Of a stretch of 64,000 nt of DNA, positions 11,150-22,593 are shown one piece after another (position 1 is the first letter of the stretch; every line of letters starts with the position of its first letter). The notes below the pieces were generated by a model. It worked only from the letters and a program-made list of their open reading frames with translations. It had not been told where the DNA came from and did no database searches. Both the position numbers and the translations under genes were made by a program. This stretch comes from Leucaena leucocephala (lineage: Eukaryota; Streptophyta; Magnoliopsida; Fabales; Fabaceae). The stretch covers positions 23,784,019 through 23,848,018 of the forward strand of contig CM073552.1 in assembly GCA_037074615.1 (NCBI GenBank), read 5' to 3'.

Positions 11150-11952
11150 AAAGTTTTTTCAATTTTGTTTGTTTTGAAGTTTATGACACGTACGTTTCGT
11201 ATGACCCAATTCCTTACAGTAGTAACACGTCCTTCGACTCTTGATTAAGACCCTCGGGTGCAGAACCACAGTGATTAGGTGGCCCATGATTATCATTATG
11301 ACCTCGACTGAGCAACGGTCTAGTAGGTACAATAGAGGTCGGTAAAGAAGGTTGTTCAGTTCGTAGTGCACGAGAGAAAGCTTCTCAAAGAAAGAGGAGC
11401 TAATCCCCAGATAAAATTTGATAACAAGCAGCTGCATATCGAGGAGGAAGTACAGTAAGAAAACTCATAGTGACCATCTGCTCTCAGTGAGACACATTGA
11501 CCTTACTCTCATCAGAAATAGGCATGAGGGCATTTACCTCTTCATACATGCCTTTAAAGTCCATAAAGAAGGCCATAAGGGGATGGTCATCTGGTATCTC
11601 AGCGCGATAGAAAGATCTGCAAACCTCGTATATGCGAGAGATATTGTTCTTGCCTAAGTATGAGTGCCAAGTAGTCCATTAATTCTTTAACAAATTCACA
11701 ATGAGTAATAGAAGGCATGATCTCACTGTCAATAGAGTAGAAGTCATGCATCATCCCTTAACTATGACTTACGAGAGGCATCTTTCTCTTCTAGGGATTA
11801 TCAGTCAAGTGATCATCTTTCTCAATACTCTAGAAATAGATACGAATAGATTTACTCTAATCCAAATAATTTCTTCAAGTTAATTTGTATTCAGTAATCT
11901 TAGTAACTACTAGAACTATCTCATAAATTGTTGTAGTCTTGGTCGCAGCCAT
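11150..11952 (-). pseudogene. Copia gag with zinc knuckle, degenerate
   Basis: The likely start is the ATG at 11952-11950 (reads MAATKTTT). NYLDxSKSIRIY and SIEKDDHLTDNP (about 11860-11780) match the copia gag N-terminal region, but stop codons interrupt it. The zinc knuckle CYYCKELGHTKRTC (CX2CX4HX4C) sits at about 11180-11225 on the minus strand. Gag packages element RNA. The middle (11300-11780) is badly eroded. Confidence 0.8.
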
Positions 11953-12291
11953 CAAAGGTTTCAGTAATGAAAATGAAAGCAAACGAACAAAACAGAAGCA
12001 ACCAAGTCGTAGGAAGACCAAAGTGCCACACTAGGTGCAAATAAGTTACCAAACAGAGAGCATGAAGGCTACTCTAGGAACCGTTACTGGCAAATAGAGG
12101 CCGAGGCAGAGAGCACGAAATACCACAAAACTATGGCGACCAAATAGAGACAGAGACAGATCGACCATGCGACCACAGGTCACAGATTGATTTCTTTTTG
12201 GTAATGAGTCATGACATAAGACTTTGTACAAATTGACGTGCGTATTAAGTGTAGGAAGGAAAAACGCCAACATGTTTTAAACACAAGAGTC
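11953..12291 (-). other. Copia leader remnant
   Basis: Upstream of the gag start on the minus strand, about 340 bp of noncoding sequence in the position of the 5' leader. The expected primer-binding site complementary to initiator Met-tRNA (TGGTATCAGAGC) and a 5' LTR matching 7067-7239 are not present. I infer truncation at or before the RTE junction. Confidence 0.5.
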
Positions 12292-14402
12292 AAGTGGTAG
12301 CAGTTAAAGGGGGAGAAGAGGGAAACTTTTAAAATAATTGTTAAATGAAAGGGTTTGGGAGGCGCAGGAAAATGCTAATATCATGTGGAAGGAAATGGCT
12401 GAGAAGGTCCAAACAGTTGCTAAAGTAATTTTGGGAGAATCTAAAAGTTTTGGTCGACGAGATAAGAAGACTTGGTGGTGGAATGAGGACGTACAAGAGA
12501 AAGTTAAGAACAAGAGATATTGTTTCAAAGCTATACACTTATATAATAATACTGAAAATTGGGAAAAGTATCGTTTAGCTAAAAAGGAAACTAAGAAGGC
12601 GGTGAGTGCAGCTCGTTTTAAAGCTTTTGAGGATTTTTATAAGGAGCTAGGGACAAAGTCGGGAGAACGAAAGATTTATAAGATTGCAAGAGACAGGGAA
12701 AGGAAATCGAGGGATTTGGATCAAGTACGATGTATTAAGGAAAAAGAATGTAAGGTTTTAGTTGCAGATGGTGATATTAAAGAACGGTGGGAGACCTATT
12801 TTTACAAATTATTTAATGACGAGGGAGGAGGGTCGAGTTATGAGCTCGGGGATTTAAAACGACAAATTGAACCAAATTTGGCATTTTACCGTAGGATCCG
12901 TGTTGACGAGGTTAAAGAAGCGCTTAAGAAAATGGAAAATAGTAAAGCTGTTGAACCTGACAGTATTCCTATTGAAGTTTGGAAGTGTTTAGGCGAAGTG
13001 GGGGTGGTGTGGCTTGCTAAACTATTTAATGTGATCTTAAGTTCTAAGAAAATGCCTAATGACTGGAGGAAAAGTACTTTAGTTCCTATTTACAAAAATA
13101 AAAGGGATATTCAAAATTGTGCAAATTACAAAGGGATAAAGCTTATGAGTCACTATGAAGTTGTGGGAAAAGGTAATTGAACACAGGTTGAGATTAGAGA
13201 CTGATATTTCTGAGAATCAGTGTGGTTTTATGCCGGGTAGGTCTACAATAGAGGCGATTCATTTATTAAGGGGGTTAATGGAAAGGTACCGGACCAAAAG
13301 AAGAGACTTGCATATGGTCTTCATTGACTTAGAAAAAGCGTATGATCGAGTACCAAGGGAGGTGCTTTGGAAAGCTTTGGAAAAGAAAGGTGTGCGCATG
13401 GCATATATCAAGGCAATAAAAGATATGTATGAGGGGGTAACAACTAATGTAAGAACGTCTGGGGGCGAAACAAAGGATTTTCCCATAAGGATTGGTCTTC
13501 ATCAGGGATCATCCTTGAGTCCTTATTTATTTAATCTAGTAGTGGATGTTCTAACCAAGCCTATTCAAAAAGAAATCCCTAAGTGCATGCTTTTTTGCAG
13601 ACGATATAGTTCTTGTGGCAGAGTCAAGAGAAGAGATTAATTTTAAACTTGAGTTATGGAGAAGTACTTTAGAGTCGAAGGGTTTTCGTCTTAGTAGAAA
13701 TAAGACTGAATATATGCATTGTAATTTTTTTTTTATAAGAGACAAGTTAGAAATAACTTGGAGGTCAAATTGGGAGATCAAGTTATTCCACAAATAGATA
13801 AGTTCAAATATTTGGGATCAATTATACATAAGGATGATGAAATTTTGGAGGATGTTAATCATAGAATTCAAGGTAGGTGGTTTAAATGGAGAAATTCTAC
13901 TGGGTTATATGTGATCGGAAAGTACCAGATAAATTAAAAGGAAAGTTTTATCGCAATGCTATAAGACCAGCCATACTTTATGGAAATGAATGTTGGGCTT
14001 TAAAAGGACAGCAAGAGCATAAAGTTAGGGTAGCTGAGATGAGGATGTTGAGATGGATGTGTGAGCATACAAGAAAAGATAAGATTCATAATGAACAAAT
14101 ACGGGGAAGATTTGGAATGGCATCTATTGAGGAGAAAATGGTAGAGAACCGTCTTAGGTGGTTTGGACACGTACAAAGAAGGCCAAGGGATGCACCAGTG
14201 AGGAAGATGGATCAAATAGTATGGATCCCGGTTAAAAGGAATAGAGGAAGGCCAAAGAAAACACTCAACGAGATCATTGAGCGGGATCTCCTGGTCAATA
14301 ACTTAACCAAGGATTCAGTTTTTGATAGAGCACAATGGCGTCGTATGATCCATGTAGCCGACCCCATTTAATGGGATAAGGCTTTGTTGTTGTTTGTTGT
14401 TG
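12292..14402 (+). mobile_element. 5'-truncated RTE-clade non-LTR retrotransposon
   Basis: The sequence reads from a point upstream of the RT domain to the RTE 3' end. The 3' end is typical: after the last coding block (IHVADPI) there is a short tail built of TTG-type repeats (about 14383-14402) instead of poly(A). The endonuclease half is missing. Reading frame breaks occur near 12340, 13152 and 13590. It abuts the truncated 5' side of the copia element on the left. No target duplication is apparent. Confidence 0.9.
12338..14371 (+). pseudogene. RTE reverse transcriptase, frameshifted
   Basis: Recognisable plant RTE blocks in order: KKTWWWNEDVQEKV, WKCLGEVGVVWLAKLFNVI, MPNDWRKSTLVPIYKNK, NYKGIKLMSH, then in the next frame MKLWEKVIEHRLR, NQCGFMPGRSTIEAIHLLRG, VFIDLEKAYDRVP with the first catalytic Asp, and GLHQGSSLSPYLFNLVVDVL. 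The second catalytic pair (Ala-Asp-Asp) is encoded at about 13600-13608 but out of frame because of an extra T in the T-run just before it. The C-terminal part is KGKFYRNAIRPAILYGNECW to RWFGHVQRRPRDAP. Conserved Gly residues in the KAVGPDG-type block are changed to Glu and Ser (KAVEPDS). Degenerate and not expressible as one protein. Confidence 0.9.
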
Positions 14403-14814
14403 AAAGCAAAAAAAAAACATAAAATAGATATTTTCACCAGAGCTGATGAATAGAATGGCAAGTGGACAAGATTTAGCGTCCACATTGAGAATTCCCATAA
14501 ATTCCAGGGCAGTTAAACATGCAAAGCCGACTGATGCTATATGTAGAAGAATATTTTTTGTTTAGGAATGATTCATAGCAAAGTCTGTGCAGCAAAGGAG
14601 AAAAAATATTAGTGTGAAAGTATTACACCAAAAAAATGTTACTAGAGGCATATTTTTCCAGTGACTAAATTACAATTAGGATTAGGATTGACTATATCAA
14701 TCAATCTGCTGACTTAATTTTTGCCTTTTATTCCTCTTTGTTATGAGCCTCGTCTATTTATGTATTATCCATAGAAAGATACAACGAAAAATGCTATATA
14801 TTATTTCCACTGTT
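14403..14814. other. AT-rich spacer, nothing recognised
   Basis: No coding homology, LTR or structured RNA seen. It lies between the RTE tail and copy 2 of the flanking duplication. Confidence 0.4.
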
Positions 14815-15150
14815 TGAATGGTTCAGACCCCACAAAAATGTATAAACTTAAGCCATTGCACATTGAACCATCAAAGACTTGTTTAGTGATTGACTGCTAA
14901 CAAAATAGTTAGAGTGTAGGTTGATCGAGTCAAAAAATGAGGAGATTAAAGGTGATTTACTAAGCATAAAACTCTCAAAGGGTATGAGCCATACAATTAA
15001 GAAACATCCGTCAAAAGATAGAAAGCGAGCAAGAAGAATAAAGGCTGGATATAATAACTTTTACCTCCTTTTGTGCCTAGCCTTTATCCTGTAATGCAGA
15101 CACCTTTGGTCAGGGGAAAAGTTGGTGATACTTTGCATATTTTACCTGTA
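14815..15150. repeat. Flanking duplicated segment, copy 2
   Basis: Direct partner of 6475-6993, on the other side of the copia and RTE elements. It lacks about 115 bp present in copy 1 at 6840-6955, yet resumes with GGGGAAAAGTTGGTGA and ATTTTAC. The divergence and gaps indicate an old duplication. Its function is unknown. Confidence 0.8.
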
Positions 15151-16223
15151 GACCAAACTAGTTTATTCCCCTCAAGCCATTCCACTCCCACATACTTGTC
15201 AAAAGAAGCATAGACATCTTGACAGCCTTTTTACATCAAGCTGGAGATCTAAAATTAATATCCCAAATTCCATAAAAAATAAAGAATTTATAACATAATG
15301 ATGTAAGCAACATCTTCCTAGAATGCATACCATAAAATGATTCTTTCCTCATTGACTTATAGTCCACATTGATGCCTTATGGTGCCTTCAACAATAGGTT
15401 CCCTATGCCAGTAAGAAAGTCCAATGCAATGGTCTCCAAGACATCCATATAAATGTTCATTTATCTAAAGCAAATGGACAACATACTGAATAAATGAATC
15501 ACATGCATCTCATACAAAAGACTTGGTCAACTCATTTGTCGAACAATTTAGCAAAGAGGCATAAAATTAGTAAAATCCCCAATCACTCGCGTGCATTGAA
15601 CCAGCGTTGTGTTTCTGCAATAAAAAAGAGTAGCCACATGCATGTTAAAGCACAATTAAGAGGATAAAACGGGTAATCAATAAAACTAATAAAAAAACTA
15701 TGCTATATTTCATTTCCTATCTCAAGAAAACTAATTACATAAATATAAGATAATTGGAAATAAGATAGTACTATAATTAACATAATTATAGTACAAAAAG
15801 CCCAAAATAAGATAGATAAATATATAAAAATAATTGGAAATATCAAATCCCCCACACTCATACTTTTGCAAAAAATAAAGAAGGAAAGAGGTTAGAAGAC
15901 AAATTGAATTGACTCAAAAACTGCAAACTCAAATAAATATAACCTAGGGACTAAGTATACAATCTAAGTCATCAATCAAAACGATATTCATATTTAGATA
16001 TAAAGCTTAGCAGGTCTGAACCCAAGTGAGATAGCCACACAAGGATATAAAGTGTATCACTTAACACACTAGCATAGTCTATTCGCTAAATTCACATGCT
16101 CAATCACCCTACCATAGGCTTGTTGTAGTTCTAATTTTCTACCACCAGTTACATGTGCACTCACAAATCAAGAGGTCTTTGTGGCTTGTAATGTATAAGG
16201 GTGTGGAATGAAGTGCTTAATTA
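15151..16223. other. Noncoding region, nothing assigned
   Basis: AT-rich sequence without convincing coding homology. A short open stretch on the minus strand (about 15146-15220, followed by a GTAAAA donor-like site) could be an orphan exon but matches nothing I can name. CCCCCACACTCATAC at 15849 resembles sequence often found in noncoding parts of plant LTR retrotransposons; this is a weak impression only. Confidence 0.3.
15768..15794. repeat. Perfect 12-bp inverted repeat with 3-base loop
   Basis: GTACTATAATTA (15768-15779), loop ACA, TAATTATAGTAC (15783-15794). All 12 pairs match, and the outer GTAC is itself palindromic. It could be a small cruciform-forming site; no gene or terminator context explains it. 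Confidence 0.85.
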
Positions 16224-17230
16224 GTGGAGCGGGATTTTTTTTCTTTCTTTCTTTTTTCATTTTTTCCAACTTTCCTGGGCCGTTATGTATATGCTCTTTT
16301 GACGCGAACCTTCATATTGGTGATACAAAGGCCCGGTTACTCAAGCGTCAATAACAATGGCACCAAGATGCGACTAGCACGCTCATAGCTCTTACCGGCC
16401 GTTTGACGCGAAGATCGACATTGGTGATGAATATCCCCGGTTACTAAGCCAGTTTAAACTAGCGGAGCGGAATTTTTTTTCTATTTCTTTCTTCTTTTTC
16501 ATTTTTTCCAACTTTCCTGGGCCGTTATGTATATGCTCTTTTGACGCGAACCTTCATATTGGTGATACAAAGGCCCGGTTACTCAAGCGTTAATAACAAT
16601 GGCACCAAGACGCTCATAGCACGCTCATAGCTCTTACCGGCCGTTTGACGCGAAAATCGACATTGGTGATGAAGACCCCCGGTTACTAAGCCAGCTTAAA
16701 CTAGCGGAGCGGGATTTTTTTTTCTATTTCTTTCTTCTTTTTCATTTTTTCCAACTTTCCTGGGCCGTTATGTATATGCTCTTTTGACGCGAACCTTCAT
16801 ATTGGTGATACAAAGGCCCGGTTACTCAAGCGTTAATAACAATGGCACCAAGACGCTCATAGCACGCTCATAGCTCTTACCGGCCGTTTGACGCGAAGAT
16901 CGACATTGGTGATGAAGACCCCCAGTTACTAAGCCAGCTTAAACTAGCGGAGCGGGATTTCTTTTCTTTCTTCTTTTTCATTTTTTCCAACTTTCTTGGG
17001 CCGTTATGTATATGCTCTTTTGACGCGAACCTTCATATTGGTGATACAAAGGCCCGGTTACTCAAGCGTTAATAACAATGGCACCAAGATGCTACTAGCA
17101 CACTCATAGCTCTTACCGGCCGTTTGACGCGAAGATCGACATTGGTGATGAAGACCCCCGGTTACTAAGCCAGCTTAAACTAGCGGAGCGGAATTTTTTT
17201 CTTTTCCTTTTTCCTTTTTTTTTTTTGCTT
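16224..17230. repeat. Tandem array, four units of about 236-243 bp
   Basis: Units begin at GCGGAGCGG-type boundaries near 16224, 16463, 16704, 16947 and 17183 (a fifth, partial one). Each has a pyrimidine-rich tract, then CCTGGGCCGTTATGTAT, then two related half-repeats sharing TTTGACGCGAA, ATTGGTGAT and CCCGGTTACT about 104 bp apart. The units are much more GC-rich than their flanks except for the T-rich tract. No reading frame runs through it. It may be the noncoding tandem-repeat part of an LTR retrotransposon; I do not recognise the family. Confidence 0.9.
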
Positions 17231-19676
17231 TTGCCTCCTTGCACCCAGACTACTAACATGCACATGTATAATGATAATGATAGCACACTGTACTATGTCA
17301 ATCCATATTACAATCATAAATCATGCTCCAAGTAGGATGGGTTGAAATAATTTATGCATTCTTGTATGAAAAGGGGTATGCAATTAATAATGGAATGAAA
17401 GGGCCAGTAGGCTCAAAGGGGTAGTAAAGGATATATTTATTGAAGGGTAGGCCATTTGGTCTAACTAGCTAGCAAAAATGAATGCCTCTATCATATTAAA
17501 GAGTTGCACATGAGTAAGGTAGTTATGAAAAGAACTAGGACAAGTTCTAAAGAGCAAGTTGAAACAAGTGAAAAATCACACTAAAATTGAATGTTCAGGC
17601 TCAAAATTCCTTCCAACAGGGTTACACTGTCTCACATAATTCAATCAAGCTAAACAATGCATTACTATATAAATCCCAAGATATGCAATCAACTTCCCTT
17701 CAAGCAACCAGCCACTAAGCTACACTTATTCAAATCTCGCAATCTCAAAATCAAGACAAAATGCCTATGTTCCTTCCAGAAACAATGGAAAAACAAGATT
17801 TTGAAAAGGCACAAATTTTCCAAACACACATAAACTAAATATAAACTAATGATCCAAGCGACGAATTCAAAAATAAAAGAGGGGAAGGTATGGAGAGAGG
17901 AAGATAACTATATACCTAAAGAAAGGAAAATAAAAATGACAAAATGGAAGACTACTAACTTCTAATAATCCCTCCCCACCACTTGGGTCTTTTCCATAAA
18001 AAAAATAGAACTCACAGTTAATGCAAGTATGAAAAGAGCAAGGAAAGAGACAAAAGAGCGAGTACAGAGACAACCTAATGTGTTTATGTTTGTTGAGGGT
18101 CTTGAAATTGAAATTCTTATGCTTGATGAGGAACATGCAACTACTCAAGTAGTTCTTTTCTTGAAATCTTTCTCTAGCATCATTAGGTGGTGGTTCGAGG
18201 TTAATTTGTGGTGTCACCATGTACAATGACAGCCTCCTCCTAAAACAAAAATATCAAACCAAAAACAACATCACTTCCAACACCAAGTATGCTTACACTT
18301 GTAACAAAACAATTATGCTATCGCAATAAGGAACAAAATATATTATATTTGGGTGGTGAGGGCAACTTTTAGCTTACTACAAGAAGCAGATCTTAAGAGC
18401 ATTTGGGATCACTATTAATGTATAATACAATTCACTTGAGAAATGGAATCAACATAATTTGAATCTTATCCAACTCAAAATATAATAAAAAAATTAAAAC
18501 AAAAGAAAATTAAAACGCATACTTTATCAGGAATGCAACTAGTAAATTTCATTTAAATTAAGCAATAGGATCACATCAGTTGACACAACCACCTAAATCT
18601 CCCATTAGCATTAGGTTCACCATAAAAGTCTACCATACATTTATCCTAGCAGCCACCAAGAACATAATTGTAAATAATTATTCTAAATACTTGCATTTTA
18701 ATTAGTAAATCAACCATCAAAACACAATTGCACAAAAGATTTTTCTGATAAATTGTTTTTCTAAATATTGCAGACTATACCCTGTAACCCTAAAGGCCAT
18801 TGCCTCTGCCATATCCATCTATCTAGTGTTGACTGAATAAAATTTACTTGAATTATGGTTTTGTCATTCGTAGATATTGTGCACCAGAGACCATGGCAAT
18901 TGGGTTGAATCTCACAACCTACTTGGCCCTTAAATACTAGGACTATTCTACACTTGAATGAATGAAACATCATAGCAATATATTCTGAATTATCACTAAG
19001 TAAACGTTGCATTGAAATCTTTACTTCCCTAACTGACATAATCAACAGCTAACAAACTCTAATAGAAAATACAGAAAGTGGGGCTTCAACCGTAGATAAA
19101 ACCGAAAAGCTTAGCTATATAGCATCGATACTAAATTACCCAAAGCATACAAGACCAGAAGAATAAAACTTGCATTCATGAGCTCCATTTCAATTAAGTA
19201 TATCGTAGAATATAAAAAGAAAAATGCTACAATGCTCTCCTTTATACATAAAACAGCCCCACCAAGAGAAGAAAAATAACTCAGTTTCTATTACATATGG
19301 CAAAAGGAAAACTTATTGAATAACATCAACCACATATAGAGTACTTTTCGGATTGAGTATTTATTATGAATTTGATTAACAATGGTCGAGCTGAACAGAG
19401 CATATCTACTCCATATATATGGCAAGATGAATCCGTAACATCCAAATGCATTGACAAATGATCAACATTTTTCCCTTTATGAAGATAAGTATACGCCTGT
19501 TCGTTGCAATTTAATGGCAATCAGAACCAGCAGTCAAGACCAGCATAATTTAGCATTCATACACACTAGTAGCCATATTAACAACTAATACACATTGGCA
19601 CATATCAATTCATCGAAAAAACAATATTGGAAGATATTAATTCAGCCAAAAATTATATTGAAAAAAATCAAGGTAC
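17231..19676. other. Noncoding stretch, nothing firmly assigned
   Basis: Includes a reading frame on each strand around 17870-18230 and one at 18761-19045 (-), none with homology I recognise. If the exons at 19677-20781 (-) belong to a longer gene, its remaining exons should lie here or further left on the minus strand, but I could not place any with confidence. Confidence 0.35.
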
Positions 19677-20781
19677 CTCTTGTAACCACCGATCAGAGTA
19701 GAGTTTTCTTCTAATCCTGGAGAAATTGTAAATGGTCCGAGTGAATCTCCCTAATGGTAACTCATCCAACACTGGAGAAGCATCCACTGCACTACTCGTA
19801 TTTGCTCGGGCAACTATAAGGCAGGACATAAAGATGTGAAACCATTCAAAATAAGTAACTCAACGAGTAATACACAGCATTATGTGCATAATTTTAAATG
19901 GACCAAATAAACAAGACCAGACACCTAGGATATGCACACAAAATAACATCCACATTACAACCCAAATAACAGCCTTAAAAATAACTCATGGGTGTAGAAC
20001 TTTGCTTTTAGCAAATAGATGCAACAAGCTGCATTCTGTTAGGTTATAACCTTTTAATTAGTTTTAATTAATTGGAGGTTTGACTTTATTTTGTTAAAAA
20101 ATCTCACTTTATATTTTCAAGAAAGTATTGATTTTTTTTTTTTTAAATTGTACTCTTTAGCAGTAAGGCTCATAATAAATATGAATTACTACCATTTAAG
20201 AAAAATAAAATTGTATTTTTATTAAAATTTAGGCTATATACGTATTTATTACCTTTTCTTTATATATGTATATACTCTACTAGCTATTTGAAGATGACAA
20301 TTAATTGTTTTGGAAGAGAGGAAATCTTTTATTAAGGGACCAAGGTAAGGAAGAAACTAGACCATTGTAGATATTAGCTTTAAAAAATAATCTGAACCAG
20401 AGATAAAAGACACAATTAAAGACAACCCCTCAGAAATCCGCGTTGGGGAGATAACTCCAATTTAGGTAAATCAAAAAAAAAATATTATAATCATACATGT
20501 TCAGTCACTGAACTTCTAAATAGCAACCTCTAAGTGACATGCAGAGCATTTACCTTCCATAGGTGGAGGATCCTCTGGAAAGTCGAGGTGGGGAACGAGC
20601 ACCTCATCGTCCTCCTGCTAAAGGAGGGGAAAAGAGCCAAATTGGGAAACCCAGTAACTAAAAACCCCAACAATTAAGAAAAGCATTAGAGAGAAAGGTA
20701 CAACAAGAAGTAAAAGCTACCAAAAAAAAAAAAGAGAAGAACATAGAAAAAACCAACCTTGATTACATTAGTGGGAGTCAT
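19677..20781 (-). CDS. First three coding exons of an unidentified gene (partial)
   Basis: On the minus strand three exons join in phase with GT-AG sites: 20781-20758 (ATG, reads MTPTNVIK, donor GTTGGT), 20617-20554 (EDDEVLVPHLDFPEDPPPM, donor GTAAAT) and 19813-19677 (RANTSSAVDASPVLDELPLG, then FTRTIYNFSRIRRKLYSDRW, donor GTACCT). Together they give 75 residues with no stop: an acidic, proline-rich start followed by a basic, probably helical segment. An in-frame TAG six bases before the ATG supports this start. The acceptor of exon 2 is TAGCAG, a tandem NAGNAG site that could add or drop one Gln. Downstream exons are not identified, so the gene is either spread over long introns to the left or truncated. 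I do not recognise the family. Confidence 0.5.
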
Positions 20782-21783
20782 CTGCTAGGCCGTTGAAGCG
20801 GTTCCAGCCGAAGAATTCAGATACAACTACAGTCGACAGTCAGTGAGAGGAAGGAAAAGCGGAGAGAAAGCGGAGTTGCAATGTTGCAAGAAAACGAAGA
20901 AGATATCAATGCAACAAAGGCGAGGCGAGGCGGTGGCCAGTTTGGGTACATATGATTATTTGGCTCATCGATCTTTCTGGCTTAACCGGAAAGAGAGCAA
21001 AAGTGGGTTGCGTATTCCTTACTCTAAACCAAAAGTATGTTTTAATAATATTGATTGATAATTAATTGGTAAATTCTGGAAACATTTTCGTCAAACTGAT
21101 GATTACCTGTAACGTTCATATTTTTTAATTAAAGGAAATTTATTATTTTACTTTAAATTTGTATACATTTAGATTTAGATTTTGATGGAAATCGTTTTCT
21201 ATTAAAATTTTATTTTATCTCAAAATATTTAGATTGAAGTAAAATAAAATATAATTTCTAATTAGCTAGTGAAAAATATATTATTGTTGTTTAGATACAG
21301 TATTAATATTTAATTTAAAATATATTTATCCTTACTCAAATTTTAAAAGTAGGTTTAAAATAATGACTCAGTAATTTTTAACAAATTTTTAAAATGATAA
21401 TTTAGTAATGAAATACTAATAAAGTATGTTTAAATTATAATTCATTGACATAAAATATAACATAATTTTAAAAGATTAAAAAAAGCAAATATGTTTTGCC
21501 TTGTTTATATGCATAATTTTTTAAAAAAATTGGACAAGTGAGATTATAAAATTTTAATAAAGAGAATATATAAGATAAAAGAGTAAGATGAATTAATTGA
21601 AAACTTTAACCCCCCACTCCTCTAATTTTTTTTTTAAATTCAACTAAAAAATTTTACGTCTGCTCCCTTCCATCCAAATCTCTCATATCAAACAACAAAT
21701 TAGTTTGTTCAAATTTGACCCCTATATTTTTGGAGATTTTAAAAATGTTAATTTATCTATTATATTTATTGCTAAAATTTCAT
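20782..21783. other. Likely 5' UTR/promoter side of the minus-strand gene, then AT-rich intergenic DNA
   Basis: 20782-20930 is GC-richer and purine-rich on the plus strand, as expected for the 5' untranslated region and promoter-proximal part of the gene at 19677-20781. From 21060 to 21783 the DNA is very AT-rich with no coding signal. Confidence 0.4.
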
Positions 21784-22212
21784 ACAACAACAATAAACCT
21801 TATCTCATTAAATAGGGTCGGCTACATGAATCATACGACGTCATTGTGCTCTTTCAAAAACTAAATACTTGGATAGGTTATTGATCAGGAGATCCCGCTC
21901 AATGACCTCGTTAAGCATTCTCTTTGCCCTTCCTCTACTCCTTTTAACTGGACTCCATACTGTTTGATCCACCCTCCTCACTAGTGCATCCCTTGGCCTT
22001 CTTTGTACGTGTCCAAACCACCTAAGACAGTTCTCTACCATTTTCTCCTCAATAGGTGCAATTCCAACTTTTCCTCGTATTTGTTAATTACGAATCTTAT
22101 CTTTTCTTATATGCTCACACATCCATCTCAACATCCTCATCTCAGCTACCCCAACTTTATGCTCTTGTTGTCCTTTTAAAGCCCAACATTCACTTCTATA
22201 AAGCATTGCTCT
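21784..22212 (-). mobile_element. RTE element 3' fragment
   Basis: Minus-strand reading gives SECWALKGQQEHKVGVAEMR, MLRWMCEHIRKDKIRN, MVENCLRWFGHVQRRPRDAL, RSRGRAKRMLNEVIERDLL and IHVADPI, parallel to 13990-14371 of the plus-strand RTE copy, and ends with a TTG-type tail at 21784-21795. It is truncated at about 22212 inside the RT C-terminal region and has at least one stop. It is a different, diverged copy in the opposite orientation to 12292-14402. Confidence 0.9.
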
Positions 22213-22593
22213 CAACTTTATGGTTCTAGGCTGGAGAATTTGATTCTTGGGCAAAATAGATAAAAGAGTCTATACCTAAATTGAGTCTTAGTAGGGTGAA
22301 ATTGATCTTTCTTGAAAAACCCAATATTCCTCGAGAACCCTATTAAATAGATGCTTAGGGCCTGCAATGTGATATGGTTGTATCTCTTTCCCTAATTGAT
22401 TAATTCTACATTGTAGGCAAGATTTAGGATTATGAAATGAAGTACTCCTACTCTGTAGTTGTTTGATTGCTAGCCACTTCGTGACCGTGCCGACTGGTTA
22501 GACTCTGTATGAACATAGGACTCTATCTCTTACGGATCATCCTTTTCCTCACTAGAAAGGCTATTTTGTGACACTATCCATATCCATATCCTT
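22213..22593. other. Unassigned spacer abutting the satellite array
   Basis: About 380 bp of unique-looking sequence between the RTE fragment and the first satellite monomer. I recognise no gene, RNA or transposon in it. It includes a short direct run of TATCCA repeats at 22575-22590 just before the array begins. Confidence 0.4.

Larger units (their letters stand above)
7067..12291 (-). mobile_element. Degenerate Ty1/copia LTR retrotransposon
   Basis: Read on the minus strand from 12291 to 7067 the order is leader, gag with zinc knuckle, protease, GAG-pre-integrase, integrase, reverse transcriptase, RNase H, polypurine tract, 3' LTR. Integrase before RT defines copia. Stops and frameshifts are scattered throughout. 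The expected 5' LTR and tRNA primer-binding site are not seen; the leader instead abuts the RTE element at about 12292. It is therefore an incomplete copy, and its age cannot be estimated from LTR pairs. Confidence 0.9.

Noticed and set aside
12046..12273. Minus-strand 75-codon frame upstream of copia gag
   Set aside because: Lies in the noncoding leader and has no homology.
15146..15220. Possible orphan exon on the minus strand reading VYASFDKYVGVEW with a GTAAAA donor
   Set aside because: A faint likeness to a kinase N-lobe only; too short, upstream stop nearby, no partner exons.
17867..18226. 119-codon minus-strand frame and overlapping plus-strand frame
   Set aside because: No recognisable domain, composition like noncoding AT-rich DNA, and overlapping frames on both strands.
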